Below, in pieces: positions 4,972 through 14,411 of a stretch of DNA of 26,652 nucleotides. How positions within the stretch are numbered: position 1 is the first letter of the stretch; every line of letters begins with the position of its first letter. Source of the DNA: a virus; the IMG/VR virus record IMGVR_UViG_3300016457_000538, positions 1-26,652 of that record. One strand, written 5' to 3'. The notes beneath the pieces were generated by a model, which was not told the origin of the DNA, did not search any database, and was given only the letters and a program-made list of their open reading frames with translations. The position numbers and the translations under genes are program-made.

Positions 4972-7410
4972 CTACTGACAAAATTTTAAAGTGAAGTTCT
5001 CCACCAAAGCATTTACATTTATATTTGGATCTGTAATTGTTATTTCCATCTGAAAATATCGCCCGGTTGCGATTGCAGATAATATTTCCAATTTTCTCAC
5101 TTCACTTGTCGGTGGACTCGTATCCCCATATTTCAGTTTCATGGCAACTGAAGGACCAGCGCTCAACGTAAATATCTCATTCCAGGTCTTTGTGCTTGCG
5201 CCGCCCTGATCCCAGGTTGTAGGACTTGGAAGCTGATCATCCCATGTGGTGCCGGCACCGGTTACCGCAATATCAGCAGAACAATAAATCAAATACCTGC
5301 CGCTTGTTCCCCGGTCATAAATTGGAGAGGTATATGTCCCGACCAGGACATCGGCGGTATGAGAGCATTTCAAATAATCATCGCTTAAATATGTTGTGTG
5401 CTCTGTATTGTCATGGGTTCCCACCCCATTATAATCGCAAGTTTCCGTGTTCTGCACAGTCCAGCCATCTGGCGGATCAATCATTGTTACTGCCTTTGAT
5501 CTGGGGGTATCACCATACTCCCCGTTGTTACACAGGGTATTTGCTATAAAAGTGTGATTTCCCGGTTTCACTCCATACAATGAAAAATTTGGAGCTCTCA
5601 AAGCCGCTAAAAATATTGCGCCTGCCCAGGAAGTACCAAGACGGAACTCATAAAGTTCAACATCTGTATCACTTACTTTAGCGGAATAAAGATTTATTGT
5701 ATTGGAATTTACAATCGCCTCCAGAGAACCCAAAGAATCCGGTGCACTCGTATATCCCTTCACCATATTATGCAATTTGATATCGTTTACATCTGCCTGT
5801 TTTGTTCCCCATATGGACACGACTTTGAGCCTGACATAATAATCCTGACCCTCCTCCACATTTTCTATGGCAAAATCCGTGTTCACATTATAGAGATACT
5901 CATAATCTATATTATCATATGAAAGATAAACCTCCACATGATCAAACCAGGCATAAGTAGAGGGGACATCGAAAGTAATATTTAGCCTGGTGAAAGTTCT
6001 CAATCTATAATTATAGGTTTCTTCCGTCATACTTGCATTTTCCACAGCAGGCGGTTCATCTGTTGGATCAGGCAGGGAACAAGCGTAAACGCCTTCAATA
6101 GCCGTATCATAATCGTCATCATATAAATCCAGGCTCTCATAAGACATGACTAATTCAATCAAACCATCCGGCAATATATTAGCATCCTGCACTCTCATCA
6201 ACTGTGAGGATATGGAAAGGGCGGAGTAATTCAAAGTAATAATATCATGAGGTTCTAATTTCAGAGCATCGTCCCGAAAGCGGCCTGAAATTGTACGATC
6301 TAATCGTAACCGCTCTAAATTATATGTCCCTAAATTTGCCGCCATTTCTCTGTCAGTGCAACCTAACAAATCCAATTGCCTGACTACTCCGGTATCGTCT
6401 CCTATCATTAAATCGTCAGTGACAAATCCTTTTTCTTTGTCAATCAATCTAACCCTCATGCCGTCCGGCTTTTTAAACTTAGACGGCTGGGAAATGGAGA
6501 TTGCGGCCCTGCCCTGGACATCCTGGACTATATGCTCATCATCTAAAGTCATACAGGAGCTTTCGTAATTCAGGTCTGCATATCTCAGATAATATTTACC
6601 GTCAAACCAGACCAATGTTCCGCGGAAGTGGGCCATTATATTGTTTATCGTGTCGATAGCGGCCTCATCTTTCGTTACAACCAGATTCAATGTCCAGCCC
6701 TTTGTGTCGCAATAATTAGCTGCCGCCGTCCATGAGGTTATATCCAGTTTTGCGGAATTTATCCCCATTCCGTATCTGTTATTGGTAATGTAGTCGTATA
6801 AAGCCAGGACCGGATTATCAGACCATGCTGTTGAACTATCTCTAAAATCAAACAGCTTGCGCCCCTTGAGCTCGACCTGCCGACTCGGCATATTCTGGAA
6901 ATAATCCATATTATACTTTAACCTAAAAACAATATAACAGGTATATCTCAGGGGATCAGTCCATTCGGCCAAAGCGGCATGAAGAGTGGCATCGACCGCT
7001 TGGTTTGACGCACCATTATGAAATGCATACCAAACTTTATTTCCAAATTCTTTTTCAAGCTTATCGCCCAACCATACTTGGTCATTTCCGCCAGCAGTGT
7101 TTATACTGTCACATTCTCCTTCGCTCAAGGTCTGCACAATCCAAAGATATTTATTATCCTCTCCAGATGTACCCAGATAGACATCATTCCCGCCAACTTT
7201 TTGCGTACCATAAACTACACGTATCGGCTCCTGCGTTGACCTTGTGTTAAGCTTCAGGCCTTGGTCTTTAGCCTGATCAAGGGGGGAAGTATCCGGGGCA
7301 TCCGGTCTGTTAAGCATGCCATAGGCAGTTGAAACAACGGATACCGCAACCGCAATATATGCCCCGTAAGCCTTAGCGAATCCCGCTACAGCTGCTATTG
7401 CCGTGCCCAT
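4972..7410 (-). CDS. Tail tip attachment protein, gpJ-like (812 aa)
   Basis: This is the central tail-tip protein that carries the fibre and closes the tail tube. It opens with a hydrophobic Ala/Gly-rich segment (GTAIAAVAGFAKAYGAYIAVAV), then IRVVYGTQKVGGNDVYLG and the long beta-rich hub domains of the lambda J/TipJ type. Fibronectin-III-like stretches follow (LNITFDVPSTYAWFDHVEVYLS, TDFAIENVEEGQDYYVRLKVVS) and a beta domain at the C-terminus. I use ATG 7410 because it follows a GGTGGGGGA ribosome site and abuts the NlpC stop; an in-frame start at 7524 would add 38 unrelated residues inside that gene. Its place after DUF2460, gpL- and gpK-like genes is canonical. Confidence 0.88.
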   Translation of the reverse strand: MGTAIAAVAGFAKAYGAYIAVAVSVVSTAYGMLNRPDAPDTSPLDQAKDQGLKLNTRSTQEPIRVVYGTQKVGGNDVYLGTSGEDNKYLWIVQTLSEGECDSINTAGGNDQVWLGDKLEKEFGNKVWYAFHNGASNQAVDATLHAALAEWTDPLRYTCYIVFRLKYNMDYFQNMPSRQVELKGRKLFDFRDSSTAWSDNPVLALYDYITNNRYGMGINSAKLDITSWTAAANYCDTKGWTLNLVVTKDEAAIDTINNIMAHFRGTLVWFDGKYYLRYADLNYESSCMTLDDEHIVQDVQGRAAISISQPSKFKKPDGMRVRLIDKEKGFVTDDLMIGDDTGVVRQLDLLGCTDREMAANLGTYNLERLRLDRTISGRFRDDALKLEPHDIITLNYSALSISSQLMRVQDANILPDGLIELVMSYESLDLYDDDYDTAIEGVYACSLPDPTDEPPAVENASMTEETYNYRLRTFTRLNITFDVPSTYAWFDHVEVYLSYDNIDYEYLYNVNTDFAIENVEEGQDYYVRLKVVSIWGTKQADVNDIKLHNMVKGYTSAPDSLGSLEAIVNSNTINLYSAKVSDTDVELYEFRLGTSWAGAIFLAALRAPNFSLYGVKPGNHTFIANTLCNNGEYGDTPRSKAVTMIDPPDGWTVQNTETCDYNGVGTHDNTEHTTYLSDDYLKCSHTADVLVGTYTSPIYDRGTSGRYLIYCSADIAVTGAGTTWDDQLPSPTTWDQGGASTKTWNEIFTLSAGPSVAMKLKYGDTSPPTSEVRKLEILSAIATGRYFQMEITITDPNINVNALVENFTLKFCQ

Positions 7411-7411
7411 T

Positions 7412-7855
7412 TTATTTCCCCCACCTGTATGCCTGCTTGATAGTGTATGCCTGTAAACTGGCCAGGGCAACTCCCGCATCGGTAAATGCAGAAAGCACCT
7501 TATCCCCGCCGGCATGAATTCCAATTGTCAATTCGCCCGTTTCCTTGTTTTTCAAAATGAGGAGATCACCGGTAAATGCAAACTTCGGTTTTATCTTTTC
7601 TCCTAAACTTGCTAAAAATCTAAACAATGTGGCCTTTGCCCTCGGCTTATTCGTGTTCCATAAGGCAGAATATGTCTCTCTTGTAATTCCCTCGAATACA
7701 TCCGGCACAGGAAGATTTCGTTTTTTTGCTACATCTAAGAGAAGGCTTACACAATCATATCCATTAGAGAATGAGCCATTACCCAAAGAATATTTGGCAC
7801 CTACCAGGCCAGACGTCATCTCCGCCATTCTCAATTTTTTCTTTTGCGTTTTCAT
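7412..7855 (-). CDS. NlpC/P60 tail-tip peptidase, gpK-like
   Basis: This papain-fold cysteine peptidase of the tail tip probably trims peptidoglycan or takes part in tip assembly. The catalytic Cys35 is in NGYDCVSLLLDV and the His is in GELTIGIHAGGDKVLS; the C-terminal AYTIKQAYRWGK matches the YR/W-rich end of the family. ATG 7855 overlaps the upstream TGA as ATGA, so I prefer it to the in-frame start at 7879. The length is that of the single-domain form, without the JAB domain of lambda gpK. Confidence 0.85.
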   Translation of the reverse strand: MKTQKKKLRMAEMTSGLVGAKYSLGNGSFSNGYDCVSLLLDVAKKRNLPVPDVFEGITRETYSALWNTNKPRAKATLFRFLASLGEKIKPKFAFTGDLLILKNKETGELTIGIHAGGDKVLSAFTDAGVALASLQAYTIKQAYRWGK

Positions 7856-8481
7856 ACTGCCCTGTTTTTCCCCCACCATATTTCCCTGTCAACAATCGAT
7901 GGTAGCCACCTGAACCCACCAAAATTATTTGTATTGCTCAAGGCCGCGCATCTTGCGTAGGACCTGTCGCACCAGGTCTCCCCGCCCGAATATCCGCACT
8001 CCGCGCCCTTAAAGACCTTCCACCTGCATGATGCAGAATGTTTTGCCAAAGTCTTTTGAGACCAGCGGTTAAAAATACTCGAAACCGTAAGGCTTAGCTT
8101 CTCTTCCGTAAGCCCCCACCCATTTATAAACCCCTCAAAAAGAGTCTGCGGTGAAGCAATAACCGCATAATCAGAATCAAGCACGGCTAATTTAAGGCTG
8201 ACGTCGCTGCCCTGGGGAATTCCGCCTACGAAAGCGGAAGTAAGTTCGTCGTCAAGGTTATCTATCTCCAATTTTACCTGATCAATGACCTTGTTCAGGC
8301 TGTATTGTATGGGCTGGCTCTTAAAACCTCTTGGGTTGAACAAATTATCCCCTATCGCAATGGGCACATCGCAATCCGTATAACGATAATGAGTGCCATC
8401 TATTTCCATATCGATGAGTTTGAAGGGCCTCAACTCTTCGGCTTCCAGTTGAGCCATTATATTGGAATCAATATCACGCAT
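7852..8481 (-). CDS. DUF2163 / gpL-like minor tail protein
   Basis: This tail-tip component acts between the DUF2460 protein and the gpJ-like hub. The N-terminal ~120 residues form the beta-rich domain (LRPFKLIDMEIDGTHYRYTDCD). The C-terminal part carries the conserved cysteine cluster CRWKVFKGAECGYSGG followed by WCDRSYARC. In lambda gpL the equivalent cysteines bind an iron-sulfur cluster. FGGFRWLP near the end is also typical of the family. It overlaps its neighbours by 4 to 8 nt. Confidence 0.88.
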   Translation of the reverse strand: MRDIDSNIMAQLEAEELRPFKLIDMEIDGTHYRYTDCDVPIAIGDNLFNPRGFKSQPIQYSLNKVIDQVKLEIDNLDDELTSAFVGGIPQGSDVSLKLAVLDSDYAVIASPQTLFEGFINGWGLTEEKLSLTVSSIFNRWSQKTLAKHSASCRWKVFKGAECGYSGGETWCDRSYARCAALSNTNNFGGFRWLPSIVDREIWWGKNRAV

Positions 8482-9085
8482 TTAACAACCCTTTAATCTT
8501 TAATCCAGAAGTTATCAGTTTGTTGTAAAAATTATTGTAGCTCATTTTGTCTTCTTCAAATCGGCCATGGATTTTCAAATACCCGGTAAAATCAGCGGTA
8601 ATTCGCTCCCCACTAACTGGTGCGGAATAAAAGTTGATCTTATCCGCGCCGTCCGCTCCCGCCTCCCCGCTAAAATTATAGTCCACTCCTTCAGATTGAG
8701 TGACCCCATCAACTTTCACTGTAACGTCCGAGCCTGTCTTACAGGGTAAATTAAAATCAACAGTTGTGCTGTCCCCCGTTCCGACATATTCGCCCTGGTA
8801 ACTATCCACCTCCATATACTCGGCCAGGGTAGTATCCATAAATAAATTGAACGCTTCGAATGCTCCCCCCCGATCTATATGGAACTGCCATAAGATTCTG
8901 GCGTCCGCTATCGGGATTTTCTCAAAATTCAGAGAAATATCCCTGGTCGGATATAATCGCTTCTGCTTTCGTTGCTCTTGCCCAAGGTCTTCGAAATTCG
9001 TGATTAACGTTTTACCGCTAATAAGATCCACATCAATGTTACTTGGAGCACCTGCCGGCGTTAAAGTGTTTGGGAATTTTGCCAT
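8474..9085 (-). CDS. DUF2460-family minor tail protein
   Basis: This is a distal-tail protein of the type found after the tape measure in GTA-like and lambda-like tail-tip modules. Recognisable parts are FPNTLTPAGAPSNIDVDLI near the start, then WQFHIDRGGAFEAFNLF, and a DSTTVDFNLPCKTGSDVTVK beta domain with VTVKVDGVTQSEGVDYNF. It starts 2 nt after the tape-measure stop. The order tape measure, DUF2460, DUF2163, NlpC, gpJ is conserved and supports the call. Confidence 0.85.
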   Translation of the reverse strand: MAKFPNTLTPAGAPSNIDVDLISGKTLITNFEDLGQEQRKQKRLYPTRDISLNFEKIPIADARILWQFHIDRGGAFEAFNLFMDTTLAEYMEVDSYQGEYVGTGDSTTVDFNLPCKTGSDVTVKVDGVTQSEGVDYNFSGEAGADGADKINFYSAPVSGERITADFTGYLKIHGRFEEDKMSYNNFYNKLITSGLKIKGLLNA

Positions 9086-9086
9086 G

Positions 9087-12000
9087 TTATATCACGCTCC
9101 TTATTGTATCCCTTAACTGCCCGCCCTGTTGTAGCCCTTCAATTACGGGGCCAATAATCGCACTTGGGTTTCTATGCGCCATTTCAATAAAGGATTGTGC
9201 ATCGTTTGCGAATATATTGATTATGGGGCTTCCCTGTTTTTCTTCTCCGCCCCCTTCAGATTTAACGCCGAGGTTCCCGCCCGGAAGACGTGTCAGGGGC
9301 ATAACGGCCTCTGGTCCCGCCTCTCCCATGACCCCCGCGCCTCGTGCCATGGGAAATAGTGTGGCCCGGTCTATTACTCCATTAACGAAAGCATTTCCCT
9401 TTGCATGAAATACGGGATCAATTATGCGAAAGTTATCCGGGTTTATTCCGCCACCGAATGTCCCTGGTGCAGCGGCTGTTCCACCGCCACCACCAAATGC
9501 CCCGGCAATCGACCCTGCAACAGAGAGTACGCCGGAGAGAATACTGCTGCCTTCGGATTTGCCACCCCCGGCTTGCAGAGCGTTAAGGATCGTCTGTTTC
9601 AAGATTAGCTTTGTTAGCCATTCCAACGTGCTTCTGCCAAAAGCGATAAAAGCTTCCTTGGCGCTTTTGGTCCCGTCAATGAATTCCCACATAGCATTGG
9701 TTATGCCTGTTGCGAATCTATCTTCAATCTCACTCCCTATCTTTTGAAAAACATCACCAAAGGTTTTACCTTCTTCCCTTGCCTTTTTAAGGCTGTGTAA
9801 AAACCTGTCTAAAGGACCCTTTGTTTCTGCTTCCCTATCTTCAAATTCCACTTCCGTAATTCCACCACGGTCCATAAGAATCTTCAGCTTTGAGAGATAT
9901 TCGTCGGCGGATATAAGCTTCCGGTCATAGGCTTCCCTGGCGACCTTTACGTCGTATTTCGCTTTTTTGTCGTAATAATTTTCCATTTCCTGGAGAGATA
10001 TAATTTCATTTTCATGCATCGCCTCCATAATCATGGTATATTCATCGGAATATTTATTGGTTATTGCCAGCCGGTCTTTCAGTGCCTTGGTTAATATTTT
10101 TTTGTTTTCATCCTGCAAGTCCTTCTCTGCCTGGGCGATCTTGTTACTAAGCTCTTTGACCTCGACAAGCCTTTCCCCTGTTTCGGTCTGTGCTTCAAGC
10201 ACTTGTTTCCGTTGCTTGAGATGCTCTATTTCCAGCTTAATGGCTGCTATCTTCTGTCCGGCGATCTCTAACGCCTTGACATCCAGGTCCTCACCTTTCT
10301 CCTTCAAATCGGTTATCTTCCTCAGTGCATCCTCTATATGCTTCTGCGCATCCTCCTGTTTCCTGGCGAGACTTTCCTGAAAGTCCTCAAGGAATTCTTC
10401 CTCTTTAATCTTTACTGCAACATCAATTTCAGGGCTTTTGCCTTTGCCCATCTTCTCCATGCTGTCTTTAAAACTGTTTATTCCGGACTGAAAAGATTTG
10501 AATTTGGAAAGAAAATCAATTTTATCGAAGGGTGCCAGACTATCGAAAAATTTCTGGATAGAAGGCGTCATAGTCTCGACAACCTTAAAGGTCTCAGTAA
10601 TGTCAAGGCCGGTTTTTTTGATTTCTGAGGAAAAACTTTTCAAACGATCTTTTATTTTATCCGGGAGTTTATCAAACATGGATAAAACGTCATCCATTGG
10701 CATCCCGGACTTGGCCATCCTACGCAAGTCCAGTATGGTGCTCTGGATCGTAGCTTCGATCTTGGTAGCAATTTCTTCAACTTCTTTTTTTTGACGTTGG
10801 AATTCTCCCTCCATAAATTTAGCTCTTGAATGTTTTTGTTCTTCAGTTAAGCCTATGACATACGTGAGCTCCTTCCTTGCATTTTGCCACGCTTCAAATC
10901 CCTTAATCTGACTTTCATATTGCTTAGTAAAATCCTTGAGTTTTTCTATCTCCTGCTCAATGTTATCCCGCACCCGGGCATTAGTGACCTCTTTTATCGC
11001 CGCGGCCAGCTCTTTGTATGATGCGGTCGTAAGATCTATTTTATCCGCAAGCTCAGGATGGTCCTTAAGGAGCCGTTTAATGACGGATGAATACTCCAAA
11101 GCTATAACGGTGGTATCCTTATTTTCCTCCTGGGCCTTCTCCATTCGCTCATTGAGGTTTTTAAGCGCACCTTCATAAACCTCAAGAGAACTGATTATCC
11201 TGTTATTCTCGACAATCAGTTGCTCGCTTTTTTCAATAGCCCGCTCTGTTGCACCGGAAAAGTAATTTATGGTTGTTACGACTGCCCCGACTGCAGCAGC
11301 TATTGCGAGGAAGGGATGTGCTTTGATAAGTGTTGAAAAAATTGAAAAAGTTGCCGCCGATGCGCCCATCTGGCGTGTGAGTATCCCGAATACCGTGATA
11401 AGGTTGTGAAGGGAGAGATAAAGCCCGGTTCCGGAAATCAAGGGGATCAGGATGCTAATGGCCTTTATTGTGCCATAGATGGCCATGGTCCAGGCCGTGA
11501 ACTGAATGACAAGCTGTCCCCCGACCGTCTTAGCCAAAGAAGCCGCCGCATCCGCAACCGCTCTCATTAAATCAATAATGGCGCCTAATGCCCCTGCAAC
11601 TCCCGCTTCACCGAAAGCAAGTGCCACCAGTTTCGCCCGGTCTACCAGGTTCTTCAATTTAACTCCAAGACCTTCGGCCTGTTTGGCGGCCATGTCCTCT
11701 GCCGTACCGACCTCATAGACCCTTTTCAGTGCCGTTTGAAAGTCCCCGGCCATGAAAGACTTGACAAGAACGGCAGCAGCCTGCGCCCCACGAAGCCCGA
11801 ATAACGAGTAGGCTTTACCCATATCAACGGTACCCTTCGTATGGTCCCAAATAGTCGGGATTAAATTCTTCAGGGCTGTCTCATATCCAACTAACCGCGG
11901 GTTTACGTCTTTAACGTCAATGCCATATGACTTGAACGCATCTCTGAGCTTTGACGTAGGGGCCATGAGCCGGGCAAGGACCTGACGCAGGCCGGTGCCT

Positions 12001-12839
12001 ATTGTGCTGGCCCTCATTCCATTGTTCGCCAAGACCATCATACTTGCCGCAGTCTGTTCAATTGAAAGACCGGTCTGGGCCGCGGCCGCAGCAACGAAGT
12101 TGAATGAGATACGCAGCTTGTCAATGGTGAGTTTAGATTTATTGATAGCATTGGCCATGACATCGGCCACCCTGCCTGCCTCGATGGCATCAAGGCCGAA
12201 TGCACGGAGGGTAGTGGTCATGAGGTCCGTGGTGAGCTGCATACTCGAAAGTGTACCCGTAGCCAGGTCCGCCGTAGCCTGCATGGCATTCATGGCCTCT
12301 TCAGCGCTCAATCCGGCCTGGGTGAGCAGGACCATACCCTCAGCCACTTCAACCGTGGAGAATTTGGTAGTACGGGCAATCTCTTCGATTGTGTCGCGCA
12401 TGGCCGCAATCTGGGCGTCTGTCGCGCCACTGATAGCCTGAAGGTTTTTCAGGGCCTGGTCGAAATCGATGATTTCACTGATTCCCGCTCGAAGGGCACT
12501 GATTACAGTGTAAATAGCTGTAGCCGCAATTCCGTAACTTGCTGTTACTTTGGCGGCCGCGGCAATTCGGTTAAAGCCCCCCTGGACTTTAGCGATTTGT
12601 TTAGTAAAATTCGTATAGTCACTACTCGTTTTTTTGATGGCTGCCCGATGTTTATTGAGAGCTGTATTATCCTTGCCAAGCGACTGGGCTAAACCGCCAC
12701 CACGGGCTTTATTGGCAAGCTTGGATTGTAGGTTGCCAAGCTCGGTTACTATCGAGCGGACCTGTCCAACCGCCCGCCTGAATGATTGATCAAGCCGACC
12801 GGTAAATATGGTCCCGAGACTCATTTCACGGTTTGGCAT
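9087..12839 (-). CDS. Tail tape measure protein (1250 aa)
   Basis: This protein sets tail length and passes through the tail tube during DNA entry. Residues ~90-400 carry the TIGR01760-type core (ALKNLQAISGATDAQIAAMRD, TKFSTVEVAEGMVLLTQAGLS, and a long alanine-rich helical stretch). Hydrophobic segments at roughly residues 440-525 (GGQLVIQFTAWTMAIYGTIK, LAIAAAVGAVVTTINYF) may be membrane-active. Long charged coiled coils fill residues 530-1000 and a Gly-rich C-terminal region follows. At about 1.5 Å per residue, 1250 residues would give a tail of roughly 190 nm. It starts 5 nt after the chaperone extension stop. Confidence 0.93.
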   Translation of the reverse strand: MPNREMSLGTIFTGRLDQSFRRAVGQVRSIVTELGNLQSKLANKARGGGLAQSLGKDNTALNKHRAAIKKTSSDYTNFTKQIAKVQGGFNRIAAAAKVTASYGIAATAIYTVISALRAGISEIIDFDQALKNLQAISGATDAQIAAMRDTIEEIARTTKFSTVEVAEGMVLLTQAGLSAEEAMNAMQATADLATGTLSSMQLTTDLMTTTLRAFGLDAIEAGRVADVMANAINKSKLTIDKLRISFNFVAAAAAQTGLSIEQTAASMMVLANNGMRASTIGTGLRQVLARLMAPTSKLRDAFKSYGIDVKDVNPRLVGYETALKNLIPTIWDHTKGTVDMGKAYSLFGLRGAQAAAVLVKSFMAGDFQTALKRVYEVGTAEDMAAKQAEGLGVKLKNLVDRAKLVALAFGEAGVAGALGAIIDLMRAVADAAASLAKTVGGQLVIQFTAWTMAIYGTIKAISILIPLISGTGLYLSLHNLITVFGILTRQMGASAATFSIFSTLIKAHPFLAIAAAVGAVVTTINYFSGATERAIEKSEQLIVENNRIISSLEVYEGALKNLNERMEKAQEENKDTTVIALEYSSVIKRLLKDHPELADKIDLTTASYKELAAAIKEVTNARVRDNIEQEIEKLKDFTKQYESQIKGFEAWQNARKELTYVIGLTEEQKHSRAKFMEGEFQRQKKEVEEIATKIEATIQSTILDLRRMAKSGMPMDDVLSMFDKLPDKIKDRLKSFSSEIKKTGLDITETFKVVETMTPSIQKFFDSLAPFDKIDFLSKFKSFQSGINSFKDSMEKMGKGKSPEIDVAVKIKEEEFLEDFQESLARKQEDAQKHIEDALRKITDLKEKGEDLDVKALEIAGQKIAAIKLEIEHLKQRKQVLEAQTETGERLVEVKELSNKIAQAEKDLQDENKKILTKALKDRLAITNKYSDEYTMIMEAMHENEIISLQEMENYYDKKAKYDVKVAREAYDRKLISADEYLSKLKILMDRGGITEVEFEDREAETKGPLDRFLHSLKKAREEGKTFGDVFQKIGSEIEDRFATGITNAMWEFIDGTKSAKEAFIAFGRSTLEWLTKLILKQTILNALQAGGGKSEGSSILSGVLSVAGSIAGAFGGGGGTAAAPGTFGGGINPDNFRIIDPVFHAKGNAFVNGVIDRATLFPMARGAGVMGEAGPEAVMPLTRLPGGNLGVKSEGGGEEKQGSPIINIFANDAQSFIEMAHRNPSAIIGPVIEGLQQGGQLRDTIRSVI

Positions 12840-12844
12840 TTAAT

Positions 12845-13114
12845 TTATGTCCCCCTCGTCGGCATAGCCGTCTGTGCCCATGGTTTGAATTTTTTAATCA
12901 ACTTTGCTGTCTCAGCCTTCCGCTCTTCCGGTGTCATTTTTGCATATTCATCAGGATGCTTGAAAATCACGTCGTCATCGTCAGCTTTACCATCGAAGTT
13001 ACTTGCTTCCCCACCATCAATCTTGGCACCGTGTATGGCGGCAAGGAACTTATATCTTTGAAACTCTTCCTTTTCAGACGCGTCGAATAATGCCAATAGC
13101 TGCCGATATGTTAA
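12845..13114 (-). CDS. Tail assembly chaperone T extension, made by -1 frameshift
   Basis: This 89-codon extension is read after a -1 slip on G GGG GGT at the end of the G gene, giving a 264-residue GT protein. The junction would read KTGG-LTYRQLLALFDASEKEEF, a natural continuation. An independent TTG start exists at 13096 but has no good ribosome site. The C-terminus is charged (KMTPEERKAETAKLIKKFKPWA), as in GT proteins that bind the tape measure. It ends 5 nt before the tape-measure gene. Confidence 0.82.
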   Translation of the reverse strand, partial: LTYRQLLALFDASEKEEFQRYKFLAAIHGAKIDGGEASNFDGKADDDDVIFKHPDEYAKMTPEERKAETAKLIKKFKPWAQTAMPTRGT

Positions 13115-13638
13115 CCCCCCGTCTTTGAAACTTTTTCTGTAGATATCTTCGAGTCTGCATTGAGGATATCTTCTGAGGACTGCTGCAACGACCTCCCCGA
13201 GAGCAACTCCTGGATCACCGGATTTTTTTCGAGAAGGTCTTCTACTTTTTTTAAAAGTACCGCGTAGTTCATCTCGTAAATGATCTGTGCAATCTCAAAA
13301 GCCTGCTCATTGGTTATATCCTCAAGAATCGATTTTCTTTTCCGCCAAACGCAAAAGCGGGACAGAAAAGCGGTGTTTCCCCCCAGGGCCTCTTTTGTAT
13401 CTTTCACAACCAAGTCCAGGACCCAGGATATGTTTTTCTGAAGAATGCCGAGGATACTTGCGATAAATGCCTTATCATCGCTATTCCCTTTCAAATTCGA
13501 GAATGCCTGCACCCCGGCATTGATCAAATCTGAAAGCTTGAATTGGTCTGCAATAGAGATAGGGAGTATCTCAATCATCCTCAGTTCACGTTTACCTATC
13601 TCGACTTTCTTCCGTTGCGGATTAAGTTTGTCGGTCAT
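13111..13638 (-). CDS. Tail assembly chaperone, G-type (175 aa)
   Basis: This helical, charged protein is encoded between the major tail and tape-measure genes, the invariable place of the gpG chaperone. It coats the tape measure during assembly and is not part of the virion. A GGAGG site lies 7 nt before the ATG. The last codons are ACG GGG GGT TAA, so termination occurs directly after the slippery heptamer. The sequence has no strong motif; the call rests on gene order, overlap geometry and the frameshift signal. Confidence 0.82.
   Translation of the reverse strand: MTDKLNPQRKKVEIGKRELRMIEILPISIADQFKLSDLINAGVQAFSNLKGNSDDKAFIASILGILQKNISWVLDLVVKDTKEALGGNTAFLSRFCVWRKRKSILEDITNEQAFEIAQIIYEMNYAVLLKKVEDLLEKNPVIQELLSGRSLQQSSEDILNADSKISTEKVSKTGG
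13114..13120 (-). promoter_or_regulatory. -1 ribosomal frameshift slippery heptamer GGGGGGT
   Basis: In the zero frame ACG GGG GGT TAA the heptamer G GGG GGT fits X XXY YYZ exactly, and the stop follows at once. Slipping back one base gives TTA ACA TAT CGG and opens the 89-codon T frame. I saw no strong pseudoknot by eye just downstream. Confidence 0.8.
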
Positions 13639-13660
13639 TCGGGTTCCTCCGTTGTGTTAC

Positions 13661-13683
13661 CCCGGGCAATTGTAATGCCCGGG
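13661..13683 (-). terminator. GC-rich hairpin between the major tail and chaperone genes
   Basis: CCCGGGCA and TGCCCGGG form a perfect 8-bp stem with a 7-nt loop in the 61-nt gap after the major tail gene. No T-run follows on the minus strand, so it is a weak or partial terminator, or an mRNA-stabilising hairpin. Either would favour high expression of the upstream major tail gene over the chaperone. Confidence 0.5.
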
Positions 13684-13699
13684 AGATAAAGGGTTAAAA

Positions 13700-14290
13700 T
13701 CACGAAGCATCGTAAAATGCTATTCGACCAATCGGCATATCATCCCAAACAGCATTTCCACCACTGATACCAGAGTCCGCTCTTTTTGCGGTAATCACGA
13801 TTGGAGACGCAATGCCTTCTTCTTTCTGAAAGCCTAAATCTGCATCCCCCGTAACTTGAGAACGCGGGAAGATCGCATCCATGGTGTAGTCGGTATTGGG
13901 GAACGAATAATGCAGCTCAGTTCGCAGAAAAACCGGGCTGGATAATGCCCCGAGTTTAATCTCACCGGAATGAGCTAAAGCATAATCCCCCGATGTGGGA
14001 TCGATTCCCCAGACAAGTGCAAGGTTATACGGGGAAAGTTCTTCGAAGTTTCCTTCAACACGAGCACCCTCGCGTACCGCAATGATGTGATCCTCTAAAA
14101 GAGGAAAACCCGATTCATGCGTCCAATACTCCCTGGATCCGATAAACTTACTGTCTGTAAGGGAACCAATCGAATCACTATCGGTCAATACATTGTGGAT
14201 TGACCCGATATTGTCCGCCGAATTCCCCACCCTGAACTGTGCCAGCCCCAACGCAAGCGAGCTGGTATCCTTCGTTGTTGGTCCGGCCAT
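13700..14290 (-). CDS. Major tail tube protein (196 aa)
   Basis: This is the repeating subunit of the tail tube. It is beta-rich, with an N-terminal low-complexity stretch (AGPTTKDTSSLALGLAQFRVG) and a central DHIIAVREGARVEGNFEELSPYNLALVWG, the recurring tail-tube motif in which a strand-helix pair is followed by AL.WG. The ribosome site AAGGAGGTGG is the strongest in the window, fitting a highly expressed structural gene. It lies upstream of the chaperone genes as in other siphoviruses. The 121-nt gap upstream (14291-14411) has an AT-rich stretch but no promoter I can name. Confidence 0.85.
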   Translation of the reverse strand: MAGPTTKDTSSLALGLAQFRVGNSADNIGSIHNVLTDSDSIGSLTDSKFIGSREYWTHESGFPLLEDHIIAVREGARVEGNFEELSPYNLALVWGIDPTSGDYALAHSGEIKLGALSSPVFLRTELHYSFPNTDYTMDAIFPRSQVTGDADLGFQKEEGIASPIVITAKRADSGISGGNAVWDDMPIGRIAFYDAS

Positions 14291-14411
14291 AATGAACCAC
14301 CTCCTTATAAATAAAATAGGTTTATGGATTTTTTATTCGGATGAAATCGATTGGTTGGGGACTGAGAGGTATCACATATTCAAAGGGCCCGTTGCGACCC
14401 TAAATAAACAA

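Noticed and set aside
4972-7524. Longer 850-residue start for the gpJ-like gene
   Set aside because: The extra 38 residues lie in the NlpC/P60 gene and do not fit; ATG 7410 has a ribosome site.
9401-12441. Many plus-strand ORFs opposite the tape measure (up to 148 codons)
   Set aside because: Antisense shadows of the repetitive Ala/Lys-rich tape-measure sequence.
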